Origin: Clytia hemisphaerica
Lineage: Eukaryota > Cnidaria > Hydrozoa > Leptothecata > Clytiidae
NCBI GenBank assembly: GCA_902728285.1
Contig: CACVBU010000751.1
Location: 186,001-250,000 of the forward strand
Direction of reading: 5' to 3'
Length of the DNA: 64,000 nucleotides
The stretch's first letter is position 1, and each line of letters opens with the position of its first letter. This document shows, one piece after another, positions 24,901 through 36,900 of this stretch. Position numbers and translations under genes: made by a program. The notes below the pieces were generated by a model. That model had not been told where the DNA came from. It did no database searches and saw only the letters and a program-made list of their open reading frames with translations.

Positions 24901-27900
24901 AAATATGCTACTTGGAATTAATAATTTTACGCCAATCCAGACGATTCAAAGCTTTTTGATACCAGTCATTTTTTGACAAACCAAAAAAAAATTCAAAAAA
25001 AAAAAATTCATAGGACCTCCAGGTAGGTCCAACAATCCTTTCTTTTATGTAAAGATAACTTTAGCTCCTTAAAGATAAAATCTAATGAAGCAACTTCCAC
25101 AAATCCAAATTTTGGCCCAGATTTGGCCAAAAATTTTTCTTTTAAAAGTCATACATTTTAAGGATTACGATTTCGCATCACTGTGTAAAAAAATAGGAAA
25201 AACTAAAGAAGGTATTTCACACAAAGTCCAAAAAAAAACCATTTTTAGGCACTTTTTGGCCCAAATTTGCCAAAAATATTTTTTCGAAAATCGGGCTCTG
25301 TCACTTTTTGGGTACTGTCATTCTGCATCACTATGCAAAAAATCAGAAAAAAATAATCAGCCAATCCAGAGAAAAGCTGGTAACAGACTATTGGACGAAC
25401 GATTAAAGGACCTCAGAGGTAGGTCCAAAAAGAAGGCGTATAAAAAAGAGACAGATGACTTCCCTCTATCGGAAAAATATTCCTTTGTAGTCGTGATTAT
25501 GCACCATTGCTATGTCTTCTGAAGTTACATCATGGGCCCACCAGCTGATTGGTTGCAAGTGACGTTATTGACTGATACTACTATTTTATTTCAGAAGACA
25601 TTGCAATGGATATCATGTATTTGATCATCTTAACCTTAGCTTATGAGAGTTGACCTCTTCCACAATCCAGAAGAAAAAGCAGAAATAAAAAGTCTGAAAC
25701 TCACATCAAAACCTTCAGCGATTTCTCCAGATCCTATATGGCTGGTGTGCTAAGAAAAAAAATAGAATTGTCATTTTAATATTTCCTCAAGAAGTTCAAG
25801 AGAACATAATACACCATTATGAGCTTGATGATGTTTAAAAAAGAAAAGTCTGCCCTGTGACAAAATTACACAGAGGGGTCATGCTGTTACTATGTGAAAA
25901 CTATGACACTTGGTACATGGTGCAGTAGCAACTGAAAATCTTTAAAACAGTTCACCAAAGTGGAGTAGCGCCACATTTTCCACCCCTTTCCCCTCTCCTC
26001 CCTCCACGGCGTTCAATTCAATAAAACTTACTTGGAAATTTGTTGGTAGTCCTATTTGTGATCTGTCAATTTTAACTCTCCGCCTCTGAAAATTTAAAGT
26101 AATAAAGATAGTGTTAAAATGGACATGTTGTGTGGAAAGCCTAATCTCAGACTTCTGGACAGTCTTTCCATTGTTTGCCCAGGCTCCATTGCCATCTGGT
26201 TGGGCTATCTGTGAACATGAGAAAGAGCAATTATTCGAATGTGGGATCCCCTGGTTTGAACCATTGACCCTTAGACCACTAAGTTATTTCTCTAATCATC
26301 AATATAATATATCATCTGTCATCCCTGATTTAAGTTTTGTTATAAATGGCTAGTCTGGTTTATTGCTTGTTTTCCAATAGTCAGAGGAAGGTGAAGTTCC
26401 CTCGAGGATGCAGGATTTCAGTAAGTACTAAACAAATTTTTGGTGGTGCTTTTGCTATAATCTTTTAAAGATTTTTCCATCCCAAAGGATACAAACAGAA
26501 GTTGTTTTGGTACCCCTGAAAATCATAATATACCACATTTATAATACAGTACTCGTATTTCAAGTACAAATCCAATAATGTCTTAGTATATACCAACAGT
26601 GCCAGAAATAAGTCACCCTCTTTGATTTGATATTGAAGGCAGTAGTAGAAGGAGGGGGGCCTTCATTTTGCACCTAAGAGTAAAGTTCATAGGTTCAAAA
26701 GTTCATGTCCAAAAAACAAAAACGTCTATTATATAAAATTTCATTGCCATCTATCAAATGATTATATTGAGATATTTTAACTGGTATATATTATTAGTTT
26801 CTAACAATTTTTAAATAAACTTTCCAGTTTCTATGGCGACTCATCATTATTTTTAAAGATTGATGCTGGCCTAGGAAAATCAAGGACCAGAAAAAATTTG
26901 AAATCTAATAAAGGCTACTCTTATGAAAGTAGCCCTGATTGGACAGTATCATTTTCATTGATCAGAGCAACCTCATTATTTAGGAAGTTCAAATATGCCC
27001 TTTAAATTATCTTTTTAGCCAAAAATCAGGAAAAACTAATGAAGCAATTTCGCACAAAGTCCAAAAAATCCTATTTTTAGGCAGTTTTTAGCCCAAATTT
27101 GCTCAAAAATTTTTGTTTTCAAAAATTGGGCTCCGTCACTTTTTAGACATTGCTATTTTGCATCATTGTGCAAAAAATAAAAAAGAATAACGAGCTGATC
27201 CCGAGAAAAGCTTGTAACAGACGAACGGATGGACGGACAACGGTCAAATTAAAGGACCTTCAGGTAGGTCCAAAAAGGACTGATTGCTAATGTGCAGTAG
27301 CCAGCTAACCATTAAACTAAAATGTGTTATTTCATAACAAGTGGGGGAAAACAGATATCAATCACAACAAGCAACATGGGTTAATTTAAAGGACCTCCAC
27401 CGGGGTACCCGGAGGTAGGTCCAAAAAGCAAGGGGAATAGATAAAAATTTCCAGGAGAGGGAAACAGATATCCTACTCCTTATAAGCTTGGGAGAGCAGA
27501 TCAAAATCTTAATTCTGAAAATTGCGGAAACAGACCAAATTTTCTAAGAAAGATACTTTGAGATTAAAAATTTAAGTTTTGAGGAGAAGCAGATCTTCAT
27601 TTCTAGGAAAGATTTTTGAAACTTTTGGCCGACAGATCAAATTTTCCAGGAAGGCTATGCCTGGGAAACAGATGTTTAAAAAAAGGTCCTTGCTGGATGC
27701 TTTCGAAAAGTAAACAAACCTTGACCCTTTTGTCTGTCCAAATAAAGAAAATATTATAGCTGTAGTGATTTTTACATTTAGAAATAAATCCATTTTCCAC
27801 CAGACCTACAACAGACCACCAGCAAGGTTTCAAACGGCCCTGTGGCATTACTTGCAATGAATACTGACTTGAAAAATGTGGGTCCAGTTCCCTGGAAAGG

Positions 27901-30900
27901 GTATGATTACACTTCCAAATGAATTATTTTTACAATAACATTTGTCTTCTCACAAATCCAAAAATTATAAAAGGTTATAAAATCAACATTTTTTACAAAG
28001 AACTGTCAAATCGAACTTTACAAAGATCAAACATATTTAAAAATATCACTTGTTTTCATAATATTTAAATAATATATTAAAACCTTTTCATATATATTTG
28101 CTTAATCAAAACCATTTCCCTTTCCTGCAGCGGGCTTTAAAGTTCATGTTGACCCCCAGTCTTTTTGCACGGTAATCTAGAATGGCCTTTGGTGCGGCAT
28201 AAACAAATGATTTCATTCAGTTGCATTTAAGCGTAGCATACTAAGACCTTGCCATAATCTTAGTATACTAAGACATAACATCATTATAACATCTTTTTAA
28301 CATTCAATTCACATACAAAAGTTTCCAGATTCTCCTCAACAATGGAAAATACCCCTCAACAAATTTTTATTCTTTTTTTTAAGCAGCTAAAAATGCTGCT
28401 TTGTTTCTTACCATAAGTGGGTTTAATGTCAACATCCCTCATCTAATTCTGGCACCTTTCTTTAAACCTGGGAATAATAGAAAGGTCAAAATGGTTGATA
28501 GCTAATTAGCTGTCAGAGAGAGAGAAACATCTTTTTTCAATCACATCTTTTTCCAATCAGTGATCCCAATCTTCCTTTTAAAATCCTATCTTTTAGAAAG
28601 GTGTCGGAATTACATGAGGGAAGCCAGCATTAGACCAACTTACGGTAATGATTTCAATCCAGACAAATGCAAGGTTCTCAGATTCACCAATAAACTTAAA
28701 ATAATCTTATCTAACTATTCCATGCACAACCAAATCCTTGAGCTTGTGGACTCAGCAAAATACCTTGGTGTATTTATACACAAAAAGTTATCCCAGAATA
28801 CCAATGTCAACTATACTTTGAAAAAAGCCAACCAAATCAGATGCTTCCTTCGAACCACAGACGTTAAATTGACCAGTAAGTAAGTATGTAACCAAGTAAT
28901 CAAGCTACAAGCCTATCGTACCTACGTTAGGTTGATTCTCAAATATGCATCATAGTAGAGGCCACTATGTATTCCCGTGTGAAGGAGCTTGTGCAACAAA
29001 AGCAAAAAAAAAGCAAACCAAAGCAAACAGTTGTCAAAATTGAAATTTTTTTGTTCCATTCGAAAGATCATGAAAAACTGATAAAGAAAAAGGTCACAAC
29101 CTATATCTGAAAATGAATATATCAGGAGATATTAAGGAGATAAGGCAAAATGACGTCATGAAACGATGACGATGATGTCATTGAAAAATAAAAAATTACC
29201 AAAATTCAAAAAAATTTTGTTTTTTGGAAAAAATACCTTCCAGTGAACATTAAATACGCCATTTTGCCTTATTTACTTAATATCTTCTGATATATTCAGA
29301 TATAGGTTGTGACCTTTTTTCTTTATCAGTTTTTCATACTCTTTCGAATGGAACAAAAATTTGTAAATTTTGACGACTTTTTGCTTTGGTTACCATAGTA
29401 ACCAATGACGTCAGTTTCCATGGCAACGGATGGTCACACCCGGCCTCACCTCTCAAATTTTGATCTTCTACATTTAAGGAACAATGATTAATCATAAAAT
29501 CCCTTTGCACAAGCTGCTACACATGGGAAGCTTTTTTGCAACATAGTGGCCCCTACTATCAGTTGTATGGGATACTCATACTACATCCAACGTCAACCAA
29601 TTAGAAATGGTCCCAGCACAAGGAATCCAGATTTGTATATAATAATTGGAGTTATTCCAGTAGTCCAACCACCATGATTCGTAATCTTAACCTTAAAACC
29701 CTTCAGCAAAGACGGCTTGAAACAAAACTGAACTACATGCATAAGATTCTACATGGTCGAATTGCTTGTTTATCTTCTGGTATCTTGTGCTTGTACCGCT
29801 AATTTAAGAATTGTACCAATAAATGCAAGAATCCAGTCGTACAAGCACAGTTATGTCCCCTCAACAATTAGACTGTGGAATACCTTACCGTCCCATATTG
29901 TCAATCAAGAAGACCCTGATAAATTCAACCTTAGCATGTCAACCTACAAATTTTAACTTGTGGAATTTTTATTTTCAAACTTTTCCCCATCCTGAGCTAG
30001 TCCTTTTGTCACTTGTGATACTTTACTCTTCATGTCTTGTGTCCGCATGTTCTGTCTCTTGTCAGTTTTGAGCAATTTTTAAACTCCTATATCAGGATTA
30101 GAAACTAGGCTAGTCTTACTTTTATCTTTCCCTTTACAACAATACAATGCTGACAAAGTTGACACAACACATTGCCATTGACAAGTTATCCCTGTGAGAG
30201 AAGTTTATATTGTAATCTGCAACAAAAACAAAAGTGGTCTAATCTACTGATTGCTTTCCGACGCTCATTCGCACCTATTTTGGACCAATGAGATTGCCGC
30301 ATTTCACACGGTCCTTTTTTTGTCACCTATTGTGCTTTTCACAACAGGCGGCTGTAAAATCCTACCCTTCTTATATATGTTTCAATCCGTGTTCCTAAGG
30401 CTTAGGTTTTTTCTCATCTTCAATTTACTGAAGCGGGAATTTGATGCGAGAGTTAGATTGTCAACAAAGTGCTGTAAAAAATGATTGAATAAAAGAAGAA
30501 CTTTAAATCTTAAATATTTTCATTTTGAAGAATTGGTGTAAAAAGTGAAACATGGAAAAGTCATTTTTTTTGGTTCGAACAAAATAGGAGATTTCGTAAA
30601 CTTTCTATGTGTGTGTTTTTGCAAGGGGCGAGCACCCCTTTGCTTAGATGTTGGCTCAAAATTGAAAGCAAAACCACCAAAAATGAAAGTAAAATCGGCC
30701 CGCCGCACTCCAAATCCAGTAATCTTGATATAGGAGTTTAAGCATAGACTGCCGGAATGGGACCATTGAGTAAGAATTGCAGCATAAAGAACAGGTCTAC
30801 CTGAACAAACTACTCTCCGCTCTTGGTCTACCCGTTGTTGATTGGAATATTTATATCCCAAATATCTTAAAATCATTTATGAAAAGGACCTGTATGACTG

Positions 30901-33900
30901 ATTAGAGGTAATTCTAAATATAAAAGACTTCAAAATTAACTTCCACAAAGTCTTCGCCTCTGAAAAATTGTCACACTCTTAACATTCTAAGACATTAATC
31001 TCTTAGCATACTAGTCATACTTAGTCAAATATCTTAGTATATTTTAAAGAGGTCTTAGGCGGTAATCACAAATATCTTCATTTTGTGTCCTTGTTGGGTC
31101 TAAAAAGTGAGTCCGTTGGTCGGTCGGTCGGTCGGTTGGTCAGTCGGTCGGTCGTACATTAAAATTTTTCGGGTTTTCAATGGACCCAGTGAATTTTTTC
31201 TTCTCGTCCGACCTCAATCATCCATTTTTGGAGTGTAATCTTGAAGGAAACTGCCAGCCAGCCAGCAGCCAAAACAACCGCGTGTTATGGGTGGTTTCAA
31301 ATTATGACCTTTGAAAACTGTGACCTCCAACCCAAAATGGCGCAAGTAATGATAAACAAAGTCAAAACACCGCGGATGCGCTAGAAATTGCTCGCAAAAA
31401 ATCGACAATAGTAAAATTTTTGAACGAAGGAAACGTCATCGACAGAAAAAGTCCGACAAATTTATCGACTCACGGATTCAATTCTACTCAATTTTCGAGA
31501 ATCGGTCGGGTGATGTGAAACGAAGATATTTGTGATTGCCACCTTAGTATACTCTGTGGTCTTAGTCTGTTAGTATGCTACAGTTAACCCCGACTGCATT
31601 GATTGAAAATATCAAAACATCACGCTGCATCACATTATTATTATAATCATGGTCGGAGTGAACCTGGTCATATGAGTAAAGGCCACATTTTTGGTACACC
31701 TGTCTCTTCCGTTACATCAAAAAATGATCATCCCCAAAAAGCTTCAAAACATATTTTTTCTGACTCAGCAATACCTATCGCATGGAAATAAACTTTGTGC
31801 CCCTCAAAATTTTAGGTTGGAAATCTATTTCAGCCTCAATGTGTCATACGCTCACATTTTTAACTTATTTTTAGAGTAACTGAATCCATTATCATTTGAA
31901 CTATTTCATTGAGGCTTAAAGTAATAACTTCCTATTAAAAGTAGTACATTTAGGGTTAGAAATCAGTTGGTAGCATTTTTTAAACTGGTTTCCATTCCTT
32001 TAACTTGGTATGCACCATTTTGCGTAAAGGAAGGGACAAACCCTGACATCAGAATCTTTATATTTTTCCCAGCTATGTTAGTGATAAGTACTAGTAATAA
32101 CATGGTTTAGAGGGTGATTTTGGAGTAATAACCCCTTGTTTCATTGAAAACACTTCAAAATAGCCCTCACGACCCGAGAATACCATGTTATTCCGCGTTA
32201 ATTATATGGTCAAAAAAAGAATTGAAGAACACTCAATTGCTATTCTTTTCGAAACTTATAAAAACATTCGAAACTATAAAAAAACATTTGACTGACACTC
32301 TTATTTTGATTGGCTTAAAAATTCCGTACGATATTTTGTTAACCAATCAAAATATCGTACGATACTTTTCTTTCAACCAATAGAAAATTTTGTTTACATA
32401 TCGCCCCTCTCGTCCTTTACAAATCTAAGCTAAATGTAATCAACCATATAATTATCAGCATTATCATCATGCAGAACTTTTGTTATTGTTATTGGGAGAG
32501 CTGGTTTATAGGCAGTGTTTTTATTATATATAGCTGCTTGTATTTGTCAAATGGGGCATTCTTTCAAAAGCGTAAGAGAAAGAGCACAAAATATCCGATT
32601 TTCAGAAACTTGAAATTGAAATTATCAGAATCACTATTTGGGTAAATGAATCTACTTGAGCCTTCTTAGAGAGATTAATATCAAAGTTTCCAGCTTTTTC
32701 TTTGAAATATTTGATAAAAATCACGAGTTTTTGTTCAAAATTTATTTTAAATTTTGGGTGGTTGAAAGGCTAAAAATGATCAACACTGGATTGATCAATT
32801 GACTGGATTTGTTTAAAGTGCAGTATTTGAGTATATATTAGATATTGATGGCTGCATCATTTGAAAACACCAGGCGTGTGGTCAATCACACTCCTAAAGC
32901 CTTAATTTTAATAATTTAGGTGTGTGATAAGGAGTGCTATGCACAAATTTCAGTTGTGAAACTAACTTAATGGGGTGTGATTGATCGCACTCCTCAGACA
33001 TTTTAGGTGTGTGTGGAGGTGTGCACGTGCTATCGCACGCCTCAAATGATGCAGCCTGATATTGGATATATATTGTTTTTATAGTAGCATTGCATAGCTT
33101 TAACTCGGATAAGATATACCGATCCAATTGATGGATTTTGTACAACTGGCATGTGAATTATACTATTCCAAATCTCTTCCCCACCATCACTTTAGTCTAC
33201 AATTTGATAAGTTATGCAATTTTAAAAGTCCCAAATTTAAAAGTGTAACAAGAGGAATGAACATGTAAAGAATCTACATTGCTGTTCATCTTTTTTCTAA
33301 GATAGATTTTCAAATTTTTCTCCAATTTATCAAATTTTACTGAACTTCTCCTCGTGGAAACTTGTCCCTTCTGTTACGGAAATTCATTTTTGTGTGAATA
33401 CATGAAAACCCCAGAAGTCAATGTTCTGGGAGACCCAAAATATCATACAGTACTGAAAAAAATATGAGTCCCCTTAAAAGTTTAGGAAAAAGTTGGACAT
33501 ACCAAAAAAGTGTAACGGAAGGGACATAAGTAATGGAGGGGACACCTACAATCATCCACTAAATATTTGAGACAAAGGGGAGTTCCCGGTGTAATTTTGA
33601 ACACCACAATTGAATTTTAAGCGCCTTAAACTACAGTTGGAAAGTAGAGTTTTAACTCTGAGTTTTAGCATGAGACTTAAGACTTAGGACCTTAGGATTT
33701 AAAAGCTCAAATTTGCTGGAATGAGGCTTGGAATATAGCCTAGAAGCCACCAAACCCCTCTAAAATCGAAATATTCAATGGAAGAAAGTGGAAGTGCTAA
33801 AATAGCAATTCTCGCCCGAACTTTAAATTCTGAAAAACGTTAAAATACACTAAAATCTCAATATATTTCGAGGGTGATTGTAGATACACATGGCTGTCAA

Positions 33901-36900
33901 GTGTCATGGCCATCAAGTCAAATGCTATACTAAATTCCTTTGGAAAAAATCAGTATGAACATGACTAATATAACTTCCCAAAAGAAAAGTTTCCTAGATT
34001 AATTTGTCATGGAGCTGTCAATTAAAGTATAGGCGTAACGGAAGGGACAAAATTGGTGACCATCCCCAATTAAAGTACCTAATTTAAAAAAATCCATCCC
34101 ACAAGTAAGATGATAGCATTAAAAATCCTTTAGAAATTTTTTCAGTTCAAATTTGGGTTTTTGCCTGAAAAATGGCTCTTAGCAGGGATTTTATTTCCAT
34201 GATGGCGGACGATAGACGCATCCCAGACCCAAATGATTTTGATTTCCCTGGAGTATCTCCAGAATACTATCACTGCATAAAAAATTTCAGTCAGCATTTA
34301 AACTCAGTTTGTAGAAGCTTGCCTTAAAAAATGCTATTTTTTTATAAATATGATTTTTTTTTGCTAAAAAGCGATTTTTGAAGACGCCATTATGAATTTT
34401 TGAAATAAGTGAAAAACTTGAAATTCATTTTGCTTAAAGACTTCATTGAAGACTTCCATCTCTGAAAATTTCAGACATGTGATTTAATCAGTTTAAAGTT
34501 TATGAACTTGCAAAATTGGCCTTAAAAAGCACGGCTCGTTTAGGGCTCCAATGGGCACAATTTTCAACCCAATATGTTTATTTTTTTGTTTCTTCATAAA
34601 GTTTAGTATGAATGAAAGAAATAAGATTTGCAATAGTTTTGACATATTTACAGGCCTGAAAAGGCCAGAAAATGCCATTTTTTCCAATTTTTGCCTGTAG
34701 TGCGAATCAGTACCCCCAGGGGGGTTCGGCCAATTTTGGACTTCTGACCTTAAAAATTGCGCAGAATGCCTCACAATAGGTTAAATTTTCATAAAAAAAC
34801 ACTACATCTTGAATTTTCTGACTTTCACATTTGACGCCCCACCCTACTTCAATATATTGAAAAAGTTTTCTTATCTGATATTATTTTTGAAAGATATCAA
34901 GTTTTAGGCATAAAATGTCATCAATCCTTGGAATTTCACTTTTGGCAACATGATTTTTGAAGATTTTTACTGAAACTTTGGGAAATTCACATAAATTCAG
35001 GTTCCAAATGGCCCCTCAACTACCAAAAATGGTCATGAAGGTGCCATTTTCTGAATTTAAAGGGGCACCACACCATGGTTCAGAGAAAGAGTTTGTGCTG
35101 GGTCTACAGCTCATGGCAACAGACTGTAAGCCCAACAATGTTTTAAGAAGAAAAGCTGACCTTGAAACTCTAGACGAACGTAGATGCAGAGCTAAGGTAA
35201 AAATGCTACACAAAATATACCATTCAACAAAACAGGTAAATAGAGAAATGATACCAATAAAGCAAAGATGTGCTAATACAAAGTTTAACCCTATCCAAAG
35301 CAGGATAAAGATATACGCAAACTCTTTTACACCAAATACGGTGGGGCTCTGGAACAAATTACCAACGAAATTGTCAAACATAAAAGACCTGGATGTTTTT
35401 AAGAAAGAAATGGATAAAATATCAATTAGCGATTGTTAATCCTATTAAAATTTCAAAATTTTAAACATTATCTTATTTATTTTTACCCACAATTGCGAAT
35501 ATAAACCTTTGTCAAGCTCTAACAAATTCACAACTCACTTCAGCTTTTCTCAGCTTCTCGAGTTTACTTTCCTTCGACTAACTATCAATGCCAGATTACA
35601 CCCTTTCCAATATACTGAGCCACGGAGGTAATGTTTTTAGATTAGAGGCTAATATTTTTATCTAGATCTTTATATGTATATAATAAATTGATTTTTACCA
35701 TTTATTACTTATTATTTTATTATTTCTATATTTTATATATTATAAATTTAGGCTACATTCTTAATATTTTTCATTTTATTAATCATATTTTTTGTTACAT
35801 TGACGAGAATAACTTTGTATAAAGTTTCTGCTAATCAAATAATAGAAATAGAAATAGAAATGAAACTCAACTCAAAAAAAATATTTATCAACTTTACCTT
35901 GCCTTTCAAAATATACACAGAGAAAGTTTAAAATGTAACGGAAGGGACAGTGTACTAAAAATGTGGCCTTTACCCATATGTTATATGATATTTTCCCATT
36001 TTTTAATTTGACAAAGTTTAGTAAATTTGACCACGTATCAATGTTTTGGTTTTTCAAGCGAGGATTTCTGTAAAATAACAGAAAATGGCCAGATGGCTGG
36101 ATGGAATCGACACTAGAACACCGGTGTAGTGTAGCCTAGCTGGGAGACCCGTCTACTCTGTTGGTGTGGTTTCGAAATACAACATTTAGTCAAAACGAAT
36201 AATAATATAGAAACAACAGAGTAGCCGGGTATTTTTGTAGATGCCAAATCTGGTCGCAGAATTCTATTCAGTTAGTCATACTAGGAAATCTAGCTTTCAG
36301 AAGAAACAACATCAGTCATCTACAGGATGTATTTGCACAACAAGGATGAGAGTTATCTGAATCAAGTTCGCAAGATAAGACAATTAATTAAAACTTGAAA
36401 GTTTGAAACAAAATAAAACGTGCAGCAGCCAAATATCAACCAACCAAATTTTTTCATTCAATTCCCGAGACAGCGCTTCGATTTTAAGGCCTTGTTTATA
36501 CGCTAAAGTAAAAATAATTCTGCACATGTAAATGGTTCATTGTTTGAGGTCCGGCAAAATTTCTGGGAAATAGCCTATCCGGCGGTGCGCGGATCTAGGT
36601 GGGTTCCGCCTCCCCCGTAGATCTTTTTCTTGTGATGTTGATCTTCAAATTAGTTTTCACGGTTGGCTTGGCTCAAATTTTTTCATCTATGGCTCAAATT
36701 TTAGGCAATTTCTCAAAGTTTTTGAAAATGCTAATTTCATTAAAAAGCGCCGGGTTATTTTTTCATGAATCCCTTAAGAAATTTTGCGGAGAATTTTTTC
36801 GCTTGAGAGTCAAGTAAACGATATAATAGCGCTTTCGCAGCATTAATCTTTGATACGTATTTTGGCAGGACGCTAGTGTGAATAACTGCTATTGGCTGTT

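Larger units (their letters stand above)
31675..35974. mobile_element. Large inverted-repeat element (4.3 kb) with GGGACA-type repeats
   Basis: The left end (AGTAAAGGCCACATTTTTGG, then TGTCTCTTCCGTTACAT) is the near-complement of the right end (ATGTAACGGAAGGGACAGTG, then AAAAATGTGGCCTTTACC), about 45 bp. CATATG lies directly outside both ends (31669-31674, 35975-35980). The motif TAACGGAAGGGACA or close variants recurs inside at 32,027, 33,363 (inverted), 33,512 and 34,030. It has since been hit by a 207-bp MITE and a LINE fragment. No transposase recognised. Confidence 0.65.

Noticed and set aside
25085..25522. 145-codon plus frame
   Set aside because: It translates the 160-bp satellite-like repeat and LINE tail; no protein motif and the same sequence is frame-broken at 27.0 kb and 19.7 kb.
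26238..26290. tRNA gene
   Set aside because: A- and B-box words are present but spaced 20 bases too close and no cloverleaf can be drawn; called a SINE remnant instead.
32321..32362. Perfect 14-bp-arm palindrome CGTACGATATTTTG
   Set aside because: Short, isolated, no flanking duplication or transcript context; not enough to call a feature.
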